A stretch of DNA of 64,000 nt from Hypomyces perniciosus (GCA_008477525.1 SPDT01000005.1:4092001-4156000); one strand, 5' to 3'; positions 9,673 through 20,677 are shown, numbered from the stretch's first letter. Program-made: numbers and translations. The notes: generated by a model from the letters alone, not told the origin.

Positions 9673-10900
9673 GGCTACAAGGCTAACACCAGTTATTTTC
9701 TGGCAACTTGCTGGCCAGCTAGGCCGGTCTTGAGTTTGCAGGGCCACGTGGAGGTGACAGAATATTTTATCTACGGATAGGATAAAGACTTTGACTGGCT
9801 CTTACCGATATATTGCTTAGATATAGATCTTGTACTTAGTTGCATAGTGGTCGTTAATAGTAAAACAAACAAACAACAAGCAATTGCTATCAGACAGCTC
9901 TTTATCTATACTGCAAACTGAGCGTTTACTATTCCCTTGCAGCGATTGGCGATATATATGTTAAGGAGTTTGTGAGGAATGTCCCCTGAATAAAAGCCGT
10001 GGCGACTTGATTATCGCTGCTGGTCTAAGCCGCCTTGGACACAAGGTCCCTGATATCTTTGGGTGCTCAAATATAGCGACGAAGAAAATGAAACAAGCAA
10101 GCGTCGCCAAGAGTTTTGACGATAATTGTTTCAGGATGAGCCAGAGAGTAATGTGCTGCCGTGCTTGTTGATAAGTGCAGTTGTATCGCCTAATAGACTG
10201 TCCAAGCATCTGCTTATCCATTATCATATTCATTATCTAATAGTGCTATCAATAGACCGCTTCGAGAGAAACAGGCCCATTCCCCAAGTTGCAAGCAAGC
10301 ATTCCACCTCGTTGATATCACCCTTATCACCCTTGTCCTCCGGCTATCCCTACTATTCCACATTATATCTTGAAGCGCCTTAAATCCCCTATCTAAACTG
10401 TGAATACTGCTATACCGCCCTTTTAAATGCACTAGAGCACTGTATTAGGAAATGGCTATTTGTTATGGCTGGCACTGACAGTATACCTGTATATCTAAAG
10501 TGGAGAGTTAATCTCTCTTAGCCTTCTCTTATTACCTAGCAGCGCCAGCTTGAGGTCTTAAATGTTATGCAGGGTGGCGAATAGCGCTGTGTATTATGCT
10601 TTTCGCATATAGTGGCCTTAACCTTGCAGCGCTTACATTCCAGAATACCTTTATCATTATTATCATCCACCTCCCCCCTACCCCTCTCCCTTTTTTATAA
10701 TAATCACCCTAAATGGAAGCTAATAAATATACTTTATACTGCCCTTAGCAGTATCGCTAAGCTTAACGGCCAAAAGTCGTTAATATATTTAAAGGCACCT
10801 TTGCGAGTATCTAAACAGTCTGAGACAGGGGTCATATTGTCGTTTGTACGGTCCTTTTTGACTAGCTATGCAATTCATCGCCTTGCTCGAGCCACTACTC
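9673..10900. other. Region without a recognised gene
   Basis: Moderately AT-rich sequence. A minus-strand frame at 10432-10214 contains RVIRVISTRWNACLQL, faintly like the TRWNS segment of hAT transposases, and a minus-strand stretch near 10640-10545 reads ECKRCKVKATICEKH, a Cys-rich peptide. Neither is long or continuous enough to call. It may be an old transposon remnant. Confidence 0.3.
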
Positions 10901-12398
10901 TCAGTTCATTTTCCGCCATTGTTGCTTGACTGCTGACGCCGTCCGATCAAGCTTCGAGGCAATCCATGATTCTGACTTATCCTCCATCTTCCATGCTCTC
11001 AACCGGCGTTTTTCTAGTGGGGTCCATGGGCGTCGTTGGCCTGACACATTCCCGCTTCCGCCGTTGGTGCTTAGGGAATCATCAATTTCATCAATGTTAG
11101 AGATCGTATAGTCATCAGTCTGACTGAATTGCTGATCCATACAACTTAGAGAGTATTTGTTTGAAGCCTCTTTACAACCACCCTGAGGAGTTGTAGGTCG
11201 TCTGCGCAGATCATAACGCCATTTCAAGATGTTGTGTTCAGGTTGGGTGTGACATGTATTGTCCTCGGACGGTGGACTTTGCAACAAGTACAGGGCTTCG
11301 AGGAGGGCTGAACGAAAAATTGAGCATGACCCGCATTGACTGGCTTGGACCGTTGGAGGATTAATGGGGCCGCCATTTCGATCCATCGCTGAATGGATAC
11401 GTTTGGGACAGTGGGCATGTGCATCCACGGCCAAGCTAATTTCGCCACAAGTGCCGTTGCTGCCGTCACGGTTGTGGCGGGTTGACGATATGTGATGACG
11501 AGAATCATCGTAAGCCACATCCACATTGTCAGCTGGTGTTGAGGCAACATTGCGGGTGCCTGGCTGGTGCAGCAAGGCGCCACATCCAGCAGTGGAAGAT
11601 AATCTCGGTCGTTTCACTTCCGCTTGATTATTGACGTCGTCGTCATCCTGGCCATCACTCAGTTGTCGCTTCGTCTGCTCGCAAATAATTGCAAAGCCTT
11701 GGCGTTGAAAACCCTTATCATCACCAGGACGGTCCTCTGGAGAGGGACTCCCAAGAATTGTGACGGCAGAAGCGGGTGTGCTTGAAGCTGGCGGGCAAAG
11801 CAAGGCATCACGATGAACTCCACACAAGTCAATGCCATGAGTTGATTGGTCTGGCGATTGCATGACGGTGGCAGCCCCAGACTCAATGAATCCTGTTTGC
11901 TCCGCAACGTCATCGGCAACCTGCTGCCCTGTGGTAGAACCAAAAGTTGTTGTGGCAGGGGTTGGGTCAATTAGCATTGGGGACATTTTGTCAGCCTTTC
12001 TGTCCCTCATTTCTTCATCTATGATCTTGTCAGTCTCCCCTATCATACAAGTGTAGTAGGAAATAGCTACCTTGATTCTGGTCACCGTGAAGGATTGGTT
12101 CAACGGGCAAGGCTAACTGGTTGGCAGGAATGGATAAATCGCCCGCAAGGTCTTGGGCTACCTCGCCATCCGTATTGGAACCGGAGCACTGGTCCATGGA
12201 GTGAAAGAAGGATGGCATGCCATCTGGGTAATCAAGACTGAAGTCTTCCATAATATATTGAGAAGACAGGTTGTTTCTGCAAGCTTCCAATGATGTGAGA
12301 TCCTGTTCATGCGTCTTTGGTGCAGGAGCCGTTTGTTTTAGCTTGAGCGGCCTTTGTGACTTAGGAATATATGTTTTGAATCTAAGGGGGGCAGCCAT
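10901..12398 (-). CDS. Putative Myb/SANT-like DNA-binding protein (two exons)
   Basis: Read on the minus strand, exon 1 is 12398-12071 and exon 2 is 12018-10901. The 52 nt intron between them (12070-12019) has GTAGCT, branch CTGAC and ATAG and joins the frames in phase, giving 481 residues. The start is the first ATG (MAAPLRFKTYIPKSQ). Most of the chain is polar and low in order, with acidic DDDDV and a basic VKRPRL segment that could be a nuclear signal. The last 45 or so residues contain RRPWTPLEKRRLRAWKMED, WIASKLDRTASAVKQQW: three spaced tryptophans in a helix-turn-helix pattern as in Myb/SANT or related fungal domains. I infer a nuclear DNA-binding or chromatin role; the target is unknown. 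The frame shows no stops or RIP skew. Confidence 0.65.
12019..12070 (-). other. Intron of the Myb/SANT-like gene
   Basis: 52 nt intron in phase 1, donor GTAGCT, branch-like GACTGAC, acceptor ATCATAG. Without it, exon 1 would run into a stop after the sequence DRGD. Confidence 0.65.
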
Positions 12399-14400
12399 GG
12401 TGGATAAGGGCAGGAATATTGAGTATATTATAATCGAATATGGAAAAGAAGAAATGGGAGATAGCTCTTCCTATTTATCCAAGAGTCGACCTCTCCTCTC
12501 GGAGTTGCCAGCGGGGCTGTGAACAGACGTCAACATTGCCAAGTCTCCTCTGAAAGTCCCCGGCCAAGAGGAGAAAGCTGCTCACCCCTCCGCTCTTCCG
12601 TCCTACACAGATACCTGTGATGATTTCTCTTTCATTTCATTGCGGCTACGACCACTTGCGCGTTCCGTTTGGTCTCAAAACTAGATCAAGACGTAGAACC
12701 CGGTCTCAGCGTGGCGGAGCTTGCAGCTACACGGCCAGGCCGAACCGGTGAAACGAGAGCTTCAGGCTGAGCAACTTAAGCGGGTCTGTTTGGAAACGCT
12801 GAGTTGGTCAGATCACCATTGGCCAACCCTTAGAACATGGATACACATTCATGCTGTTGGCCCAAAACCCCTGGACCGAGCACCTCACAGCGTCTTCGTA
12901 ATAGACCAATACATGATGTCGCATGCGGTGGGCTTATCCATAGAAGGCCCGACTTGGCCATTCTCACACCGAGGGGTCTGTACTAGCATCACACCTCCTT
13001 TCCGCCAGGTCAACGGTTCGAAGATGTACATCCGCTCAAGCTGACGAGCTGTGATGGAAGGATTAAGATAGATAATCGCGTAGATAGTTGCCAGCCTGCA
13101 AACGACGGAGATTGGCATGGTATTGTTTCGCCCCTTAACCCCTCGACATACGTTCTTGTGTCTTAGGCGTGAGGTGCTGCGAAGTTGCCATGGCCAGCAG
13201 GATTCAGGAGTTGATGCGGGCCCCCACGCTCCTTCCATTTTTGCGAGGCCAAGTCCATGTCTTGTGAACTAATGGGCGGAGGGCGGAGGGCGGAGCTGAT
13301 GACCACGACCTCAGGGCCCAACGCCGGCTACTCCGGGCTCATGCTCTGTTCGGGCAGCACTTCACCTATCATCGCCCTGTCCTTGGTCATCTCATGATGC
13401 TAGATGAATGGCTTGAGCTAGAGGCTGTATAACGGTCAGGATGATGCTCTATTCTTTGCGTAATCGGAATCGTCTTCAGCGTGGCCATGCATTCGATATC
13501 GGGCAGGTTGAGGGTTACGCCATTCATTGGTTGAATCAGCGCGGACTAAGATCCATGGGCCCAAGGAAAATAGCGCAAAGGGAGGTTTGTGTGTTTCCCC
13601 TGAGACAACTAGGGAAATGGTGAGTTGGGTCTAGCCAATTGTTGGGCATGGGGACGTCAAGTCCGCATCAAGTGGTTGATTGCCTTCCAGGATGGACACT
13701 CGGAGTGTCCGTAAGCTAGAGTGCCGCTCCATTTGTGACAATGTTAATTTCCCACAACGGGCACCGCCTCGCCCTCATTCCCCTCTGTAAGTCAAATTCA
13801 CACCACGGAGACCTGCTGAGAACTTGGTGGAGCATCAAGTGTTGTGACAAGAAGGCAGATACGACGTCAACGCCACTGCATGATGCCAGCGTCCGTGTCC
13901 ATCCATTTTTTCCGTACATGGACATTCCTTGTGATAAAATTTTGCCTTTCTGGGTAATTTTGAATAAGTCGTCGAGGGCCATCCACCCCATCAGCTGCGG
14001 TCTTTCCGCTCATGACAAGACGTGGATAAAGGTCGATGGGGGAGAGTTGGTCTCATGAGATCAAGTAAGTGTCCGGGACGTACACCAATTTCAGGGTACT
14101 GTCATGGTAAAGAGGACACGGTTAAAGCGCTGGATCAAGTGCAGGTGTAATCATGTTTCTTGTCTGTTGTAAAAACCCATAATGAAGTTGCAAGACGTGT
14201 AGTTAGGTTAATCACGTGGGAGCGGGAACAAAAGGGAGGAAACAATGACATGAGAGGTACATGGCAAGGGAGGGGAGGGCGGGTCTTTTTATGGCCGACA
14301 CAAAAGCAGCGAGGGATGGAGAGGCCGAAAATTTCCCGATGAGGCAACTGCCAAATGTAGTGGGCCAAGACCACAATTTCCGGATACAAACAAGCCGTCT
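12399..14400. other. Intergenic region, GC-balanced
   Basis: Roughly 2 kb with several short open frames on both strands, none with a recognisable motif, intron pattern or composition that I would call a gene. It contains a (GGGCGGA)3 tandem at about 13274-13295. The left end is the presumed promoter and leader of the minus-strand gene that starts at 12398. Confidence 0.45.
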
Positions 14401-15210
14401 GAACTTTTACTTTAATATAAATTGTTAAGTAAATAATAGTTTTAATAATAGCTTAGAAAAGCTTAGTATTAGCTTTATCTAGTTTAGTTATAGTTTTATT
14501 AGCTAAAAGCAAAGGCTATACGGGTAATTAGAGAGTCTTTAAGTCTTAAAGGTTAAAGAACTTTATAGCTTTAGTAATATACTATTTCTAGGAAAGCTAA
14601 AGAAGACCTCTTTTTTATCCTTAACTATCTAAACTTTAGGAAAAAAGAGGCAGGGCCTTTATTTTCTATAGTATAGATTTAATTAAAAGCTAGCTTTAGC
14701 CAGGCTATAGCCTCTTTATCTAGTCTAATAAAAAGACAATTAAATAGTAATACCAATAATTTAATATAAAAAGTATTCAACTATATTATAATAAAAAAGG
14801 ATAACTATATAATATAGGAATAAGGAAATAGTAAAACTTTTATTAAATCTTTAAACTTATAGTATAAAACTTTTAACCTTTTATAATCCGCTACTTAAAA
14901 GTTTAATATTTACTATATAATAAATAAACTATTTTAAAACTTTATTATTAAATTTTATAAACTAATAGCTTAAGCTACTAAAACTAATACTTAAAAGGTT
15001 AATACTTTTTACTTTAAAGTATTTAAAGAGATAGCTGCTGCTATTATAAATAAAAGTAATAAGCTTATAAGTAAATATATTAGTTTATTTAAAGAACTTT
15101 TAGTTAAAAAGTTTATAATAACTTTAAAAAGTAGGCTTATTACACTAAACGTAAAGGTAACTAGAAGTTTAAAAAGCTAAATAGTAACTATACTCTTTAA
15201 TAAGCTTTAC
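14401..15210. other. RIP-degraded repeat DNA left of the gypsy element
   Basis: Composition changes abruptly near 14400 to TA-rich sequence dominated by TTA, TAA and ATA words. No long frames survive; a plus-strand frame of about 60 codons (14998-15180, containing SLFKELLVKKFIITL) may be residual transposon coding sequence. It is probably the remains of the retrotransposon whose 3' LTR resumes at 20678. Confidence 0.6.
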
Positions 15211-15436
15211 TGTCACAGGCTAGGCCATGTCTCCCGGAATCACGACTACGCCGAATCCGGAAATACGACCAATACTAGACCGCTTACCTAATTAGGAAAC
15301 CACCTCGGCCACAACCCTATACGCACAACTATATAACGCATACATAGCTAGTATAGAGCTTCCTTCCTTCAGCTATAGATAGACAATACAGAGGTGCCCT
15401 AACTGCGTGCTTTCCAGTTAGGCTACACCCGTTACA
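15211..15436 (+). repeat. 5' LTR of gypsy element G1
   Basis: 226 bp repeat beginning TGTCACAGG and ending CCGTTACA. It is identical to 20405-20630 except at offset 106. The leader 15437-15496 follows; I could not match its first bases to a specific tRNA primer. Confidence 0.95.
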
Positions 15437-15496
15437 TATCTATAGCTCAGCTACTACCTAGCCAGTGAGTAACGGAACTCTCACTGCAGAAGGAAA

Positions 15497-16645
15497 ATGG
15501 CGAATTTCGGAGACCAAGCCTCCGAGGGCGACGACGTACAGTCGCGGATCGAGCAAGCTGTTCTACCTTTACAGGAACAAATAGCTGCACTGATGAGAAA
15601 GCTGGACTCCATAGCACCAGCGACTCAGGGGCTAGATAGCCAGGAAGACGAGATGTCATTCCTTCCGCAACCTGAGCAAGAACCCGCGCAGGCCGCAACC
15701 ATGAAGCCTGCATCGACCTCTACGATAGAGTTTACACAAGCTCCCAGGGTCAAGAGGAAGCCACTCCCCAACCCATCTAAATTCTCGGGAAAGCGAAGGG
15801 AGTACGCCGCATGGGCGCAAGATATGCGCGAAAAGCTCGAACTCGACAAAGAGTTCTATAACAGCAACAGAGAACGGTGGTACCTTATTAACTCCTGCTT
15901 AGACGCTACACCTAAGCAGGTAGTCGCTACCTTCTATGCGTCAGGAGGAACCAACAGGAACTACGACCCAGCGGAATTTATGCGATACCTGGACCGTACC
16001 TACAAGGATCAAGGACTCCGGAACCGAGCTGCGCAAGAGCTGCGCACTCTCAAGCAAGGAGATAAGACTTCGCTCTCATCTTTCCTTCCCCGCTTCGAAC
16101 AGAAGCTCTCTGAGGCAGGCGGCGACGACTGGGCTGACCAAGCCAAGATCATCTTCCTCGAGGGAGCGTTATCTCCAGAACTACGATTCCGCTTAGCAAC
16201 GGTGGACCTGCCGCTTACCTATAGCGAATGGCTTGCTAAGGTCCAGGATATCGCTAGCCGCGTCGAACGATTAGATCCAGACCGACGGAACGCGGGAGCC
16301 GCCTCGATAGGCCACTCCCGGCAGAAAAAACATAATAAGCCCCAACCACATCGCACTTCGAAGGACTATACACGAGCAGTCGACGAGGAGGGCGATACCC
16401 GGATGGGGGGCGTGAACCGCATGAAGAACCAGCGCCGACGCAGCTCCTTACCGAGCGAGGCAGACACTGCCCGGGAGGCCACATGTTACCGTTGCGGGAA
16501 GGAGGGACATATTGCCCGGTTTTGCAAGAAAGGCCACAGAGCCCGGGCGCATCAGGTCCAGATCGCCGACCGCGAGTCTGATGATAACAACCAGCATACC
16601 AACGGCGAGGAAAACAGTAACTCTAGCGACGAGTCAAAAGATTAG
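15497..16645 (+). CDS. Gag-like protein of G1
   Basis: An uninterrupted 382-residue frame starting at ATG 60 bases beyond the 5' LTR. The central region (about residues 95-250) has the retrotransposon gag pattern, with FSGKRREYAAWAQDM and later LSSFLPRFEQKL and FLEGALSPELRFRL. A single CCHC zinc knuckle, CYRCGKEGHIARFC, lies at residues 330-343. It would form the cytoplasmic virus-like particle and bind the element RNA. It ends 20 bases before the first possible pol start codon, in a different frame (pol is at -1). The open pol frame reaches back to 16627 and so overlaps gag by 19 bases. Whether pol is made by frameshift or reinitiation cannot be seen; no classic slippery heptamer is obvious. 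Confidence 0.9.
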   Translation: MANFGDQASEGDDVQSRIEQAVLPLQEQIAALMRKLDSIAPATQGLDSQEDEMSFLPQPEQEPAQAATMKPASTSTIEFTQAPRVKRKPLPNPSKFSGKRREYAAWAQDMREKLELDKEFYNSNRERWYLINSCLDATPKQVVATFYASGGTNRNYDPAEFMRYLDRTYKDQGLRNRAAQELRTLKQGDKTSLSSFLPRFEQKLSEAGGDDWADQAKIIFLEGALSPELRFRLATVDLPLTYSEWLAKVQDIASRVERLDPDRRNAGAASIGHSRQKKHNKPQPHRTSKDYTRAVDEEGDTRMGGVNRMKNQRRRSSLPSEADTAREATCYRCGKEGHIARFCKKGHRARAHQVQIADRESDDNNQHTNGEENSNSSDESKD

Positions 16646-16665
16646 CTCCAACGCAAAGTCGGGCG

Positions 16666-19600
16666 TTGGAGCCCACAAAGGAAGAACTGAAGGGATGGAA
16701 GGAGTTCAAGGAGCGAATGACCGGCGAATCAGCAACGTTACAAGCCAGAATAGAGAATATACCTATTACAGCACTATTCGATACTGGCTGTGACCTTTAT
16801 GCTGTTATAAACTCCTCCCTTGCCCGGAAGTTACACCTCCCGCAGATCAAGATCACTAAAAGGAAGATTGGGACGTTTACCGAGATCCACGAGAAGGTAG
16901 AAACCAGCCGTGTCGCTGTTATTTACCTGGATCTATGCGGCTATATTGAACGTCAATACGCCTATATAGTGGATAAACTAGATCATGACCTAATCCTCGG
17001 TAAGCCTTGGGCTGAGGCTAACCAGGTAGTATATAATGCAGCCAAGAAGGAAGTTAGCCACGGAAAAGCCGGCCTACAGCTACGATTCGCAGATGAGGAG
17101 GAGCCCGGGAATATTAAGGCCATACGAAGAGCCCGGCTTATACCAGCCTCGATATTGCAAGCAGAATACCGCCGCACTAAAAGGAACAGCGAAAAGGAAG
17201 CGTACTTCCTCCGAGCTATCAGCTTATCCGACATTGAAAAAGCACTCCAGCCTGAGAAACCTATAGATCCCCGGGAATATATCCCCCCCGAACTATACAA
17301 AGAGTTCTGTTCGCTATTCTCTATAAAAGAAGCTACTAAGCTTCCACCACGCCGCCCCGGAGTCGATTTGCAGATTCCCCTGAAAGCCGATGAACACGGC
17401 AAAGAACCGGAACTCCCTTGGGGCCCCCTTTACAGCATGTCACGCGAGGAACTATTAGTGTTACGGAAGACCCTCCTCGACTTACTCGATAAGGGATTCA
17501 TTCGAGCTAGCAGCTCAGCCGCCGCAGCCCCTGTCCTCTTTGTTCGGAAACCTGGAGGAGGAATTCGCTTCTGCGTAGACTACCGCGCCTTAAACGCAAT
17601 AACGCAGCGAGATCGCTACCCCCTCCCCCTTTTTTCTGAAACCCTTAACAGCTTAACGAAAGCGAAGTGGTTCACGAAGCTAGATATAGTAGCTGCGTTC
17701 CATAAAATCAGGGTCGCGAAAGGAGAAGAACACAAGACTGCATTCCGTACACGCTATGGCCTATATGAGTGGCGGGTAGTTCCATTCGGACTTACCGGCG
17801 CACCAGCAGCGTTCCAACGGTATATCAACCAGGTACTACGCCCCTTTTTGGACGACTTCGCGTCCGCATACCTCGACGATATCCTGATCTATACCGACGG
17901 GTCACGAAAGGACCATATGAAGAAGGTCCGGCGAGTTTTACGCGCCCTCGCTGATGCTGGGCTACACCTAGATCCTAGGAAGTGCGCGTTCGCACAGAAA
18001 GAGATTAAATACCTTGGGTTTATTATACATGCCGGCAAGGGAATTGCCTGCGACCCCGAAAAGCAGCGAGCTATTAGCGAGTGGCAGGCACCTACGACAG
18101 TAACAGGAGTCCGAAGCTTCCTTGGCTTTGCCAATTACTACCGGATATTCATCCCCGGGTTCTCTCGGATAGCCCACCCGCTTGTGAGGCTGACCAAGAA
18201 AGGGACCCCCTTCCAGTGGAAAGGTATGGAAGAAGCAGCCTTCCAGGAGCTTAAACGCCTCTTCATCGAAGCCCCTATACTACAAGCTTGGGATCCTACA
18301 AAACGCACCTTTGTCGAAGCAGACTGTTCAGGATACGCTCTAGGAGGAGTCCTCCTGCAAGAGAACAAGAAGGGAGAACGTCACGCTATAGCTTACCACT
18401 CACAGAAGCTAAGCCCCGCCGAATACAACTATCCCATCCACGACAAGGAAATGCTGGCAGTAATTCGCTGTCTAGAAGAGTGGAGAGCAGAGCTACGTAG
18501 CTGCGACCCCTTTACAGTCATTTCAGACCATAAGAACTTGCAGTTCTTCATGACGCGCAGGAAACTCTCTGAACGACAGACGCGCTGGGCAGAGTTCCTT
18601 TCCCAGTTCGATTTTACAATCCAATATAGGCCAGGCAGCGAGGCAGCCGCTCCCGACGCGTTAAGCCGCAGGGAACAAGACCTTCCACTCAATGAAGGCG
18701 ACGAGCGCGAACTAAGCCGCTATATACAACTTATCCCAGCCGCACCAGCGATACGGAGATTCGAGGACAGCGATACTGATCTCCCCTTAATGCGCGTATT
18801 CGACGGAAACGAGGAACTACAGGACCTGTGGAACCTGACGATTCAGAAGGACCCGGTATATCGACGGGTATACGCTGCAGTTAGGAAGGAAGAGCGCTCC
18901 CTCCCCGCAGACCTCCAACTTAAGGTACAGATATCGGAATGTACAATCGACGAGGAACAGAGATTAACGTTCCGAGACCGTATCTGGGTACCGGCTACAA
19001 CCGAAGAAGAAGGCGAAACGCTGCGCACTCGCATTGTGCAAGCAGAACACGACGCCGCAGTCTCGGGCCACCCAGGTCGTGACGGAACCCTAGCTATTAT
19101 TTCCCGCAGGTTTTTTTGGCCAGGAATTAGCAGTACAGTCCGACAATTCCTCCGCAACTGCAGTATATGCGGAAGAGGAAAGGTATGGAGAAGCTATAAG
19201 CGAGGACTCCTCAAACCACTACCTATTCCCCAGCGCATCCGCAGCGACCTAGCTATGGACTTCATAGTCGACCTACCACCCACAGGACCAACACAGGCAC
19301 GATACCTTTGGGTTATTATCGACCGGCTTACTAAGAATATTACCCTCGAGGTAATGGAGAGTATGGAGGCAGAAGCATGTGCAAAGAGGTTCCTCCAATG
19401 CCACTATCGGTTCCACGGGATGCCCCGGTCTATAGTCAGCGACCGAGGATCTAATTGGACCAGCCGCTTCTGGAGAGCTTTCTGTAAACTAGCAGGAACC
19501 CAGCAACGCCTAAGCACGGCGTATCACCCACAGACTGACGGCGGACCAGAGAGGAGCAACCAAGAGATCCAAGCATACCTTAGAGCATATATAGACTACT

Positions 19601-20391
19601 CCCAGAGCGATTGGGGAGACCTCCTCCCGGCAGCGCAACTAGCTTTAAATAACCGCGAACACACGGCTATCCAAATGAGCCCCTTTTTCCTTGAGCACGG
19701 CTACCATGTGGAACCCCTCCAGCTATATACGAAAGAAAACGAAGCTATTGGATTAAAGGACCCGGAGGAGAAGGCCGCAAAAGAAATAGTTGAGAGACTA
19801 GAAGGAGTAACCGCCTTTGCCCAAGCAGCACTTGCCGCTACGCAACAACGCTACGAGGACTCCGCGAACCAGCGGCGAGGCCCCTCTGAGAGATATGAGG
19901 TGGGAGATAAAGTCTGGCTACACCTCGGCAACTACAATACTCCCCGGCCTTCCAAGAAGCTTGATGCCCTACATCATAAGTATACAGTAACAAAGGTCAT
20001 TAGCCCTCATGTAGTGGAACTGGGCGTACCAACTGGTATATACCCGCGATTTCACGTTGACCTGCTAAGAAGAGCGGCCGATGACCCCCTTCCGGGCCAG
20101 ATTTCAGACGACCCCCAACCACCACCGATACGAGTGGATGGCGAGGATGAATGGGAAGTTGAAGAGGTCCTCTGCGCGAGGACTAAGCGGCGAGGTCGCG
20201 GCTCTTTCCGCGAAGCATTAATACAGTGGAAAGGATATATAGAGCCAACCTGGGAACCGATACACGTACTTGAAGACACAGCAGCCCTCGACGACTATAT
20301 ATCTAAATATGGCCCAATCGAATCTAACGACGGGCCACTTAACAGCTATGCGCCAGCGAAGCAACGGCGCCCAAGGAGAGAGCCACCGTAA
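16666..20391 (+). CDS. Pol polyprotein of G1: protease, RT, RNase H, integrase, chromodomain
   Basis: One open frame of about 1241 residues; the first codon is TTG at 16666, but the frame is open from 16627. Visible in order: aspartic protease (ALFDTGC, residues 36-42); reverse transcriptase (about 250-430, with RFCVDYRALN, KLDIVAAFHKI and the catalytic YLDD at 402-405); RNase H (EADCSGYALGG near 553, later SDHKNLQFF and PDALSRRE); integrase (HHCC zinc region near 795-845, then core acidic residues in AMDFIVDL near 865, SDRGSNW near 924 and GGPERSNQEIQ near 960); C-terminal chromodomain (VEEVL...LIQWKGY..PTWEP, about 1164-1220). All catalytic residues that I can check are present. The chromodomain suggests targeting to heterochromatin, which fits insertion into RIP-decayed repeats. 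Confidence 0.93.
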   Translation: MEPTKEELKGWKEFKERMTGESATLQARIENIPITALFDTGCDLYAVINSSLARKLHLPQIKITKRKIGTFTEIHEKVETSRVAVIYLDLCGYIERQYAYIVDKLDHDLILGKPWAEANQVVYNAAKKEVSHGKAGLQLRFADEEEPGNIKAIRRARLIPASILQAEYRRTKRNSEKEAYFLRAISLSDIEKALQPEKPIDPREYIPPELYKEFCSLFSIKEATKLPPRRPGVDLQIPLKADEHGKEPELPWGPLYSMSREELLVLRKTLLDLLDKGFIRASSSAAAAPVLFVRKPGGGIRFCVDYRALNAITQRDRYPLPLFSETLNSLTKAKWFTKLDIVAAFHKIRVAKGEEHKTAFRTRYGLYEWRVVPFGLTGAPAAFQRYINQVLRPFLDDFASAYLDDILIYTDGSRKDHMKKVRRVLRALADAGLHLDPRKCAFAQKEIKYLGFIIHAGKGIACDPEKQRAISEWQAPTTVTGVRSFLGFANYYRIFIPGFSRIAHPLVRLTKKGTPFQWKGMEEAAFQELKRLFIEAPILQAWDPTKRTFVEADCSGYALGGVLLQENKKGERHAIAYHSQKLSPAEYNYPIHDKEMLAVIRCLEEWRAELRSCDPFTVISDHKNLQFFMTRRKLSERQTRWAEFLSQFDFTIQYRPGSEAAAPDALSRREQDLPLNEGDERELSRYIQLIPAAPAIRRFEDSDTDLPLMRVFDGNEELQDLWNLTIQKDPVYRRVYAAVRKEERSLPADLQLKVQISECTIDEEQRLTFRDRIWVPATTEEEGETLRTRIVQAEHDAAVSGHPGRDGTLAIISRRFFWPGISSTVRQFLRNCSICGRGKVWRSYKRGLLKPLPIPQRIRSDLAMDFIVDLPPTGPTQARYLWVIIDRLTKNITLEVMESMEAEACAKRFLQCHYRFHGMPRSIVSDRGSNWTSRFWRAFCKLAGTQQRLSTAYHPQTDGGPERSNQEIQAYLRAYIDYSQSDWGDLLPAAQLALNNREHTAIQMSPFFLEHGYHVEPLQLYTKENEAIGLKDPEEKAAKEIVERLEGVTAFAQAALAATQQRYEDSANQRRGPSERYEVGDKVWLHLGNYNTPRPSKKLDALHHKYTVTKVISPHVVELGVPTGIYPRFHVDLLRRAADDPLPGQISDDPQPPPIRVDGEDEWEVEEVLCARTKRRGRGSFREALIQWKGYIEPTWEPIHVLEDTAALDDYISKYGPIESNDGPLNSYAPAKQRRPRREPP

Positions 20392-20401
20392 GAAGGGGGG
20401 G
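20391..20401 (+). promoter_or_regulatory. Polypurine tract of G1
   Basis: AGAAGGGGGGG directly follows the pol stop codon and lies three bases before the 3' LTR, the expected site and composition for the plus-strand primer. Confidence 0.85.
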
Positions 20402-20404
20402 TAA

Positions 20405-20630
20405 TGTCACAGGCTAGGCCATGTCTCCCGGAATCACGACTACGCCGAATCCGGAAATACGACCAATACTAGACCGCTTACCTAATTAGGAAACCACCTC
20501 GGCCACAACCTTATACGCACAACTATATAACGCATACATAGCTAGTATAGAGCTTCCTTCCTTCAGCTATAGATAGACAATACAGAGGTGCCCTAACTGC
20601 GTGCTTTCCAGTTAGGCTACACCCGTTACA
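20405..20630 (+). repeat. 3' LTR of gypsy element G1
   Basis: 226 bp copy of the 5' LTR with a single C-to-T difference at 20511. Confidence 0.95.
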
Positions 20631-20677
20631 TATATCTACTTTAAAGTTATATAGGATAGTATTTATTTTAGAGGGAG

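Larger units (their letters stand above)
15211..20630 (+). mobile_element. Ty3/gypsy LTR retrotransposon with chromodomain (G1), apparently intact
   Basis: A 5.4 kb element with 226 bp LTRs (TGTCAC...GTTACA), open gag and pol frames and a polypurine tract before the 3' LTR. The domain order protease, RT, RNase H, integrase, chromodomain marks it as a chromovirus-type Metaviridae retrotransposon of the fungal genome. The LTRs differ at one base of 226 (C at 15317, T at 20511), so insertion was recent. There is no RIP-type decay, although both flanks are heavily decayed. I see no clear target-site duplication: the flanking pentamers are TTTAC and TATAT. Confidence 0.95.

Noticed and set aside
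10214..10432. Possible hAT transposase piece (ISTRWNA) on the minus strand
   Set aside because: One short motif only; no dimerisation domain, no terminal inverted repeats and no continuation in any frame.
12721..13238. Two overlapping frames of 107 and 117 codons on opposite strands
   Set aside because: No motif, intron logic or family resemblance; typical chance frames in GC-balanced DNA.
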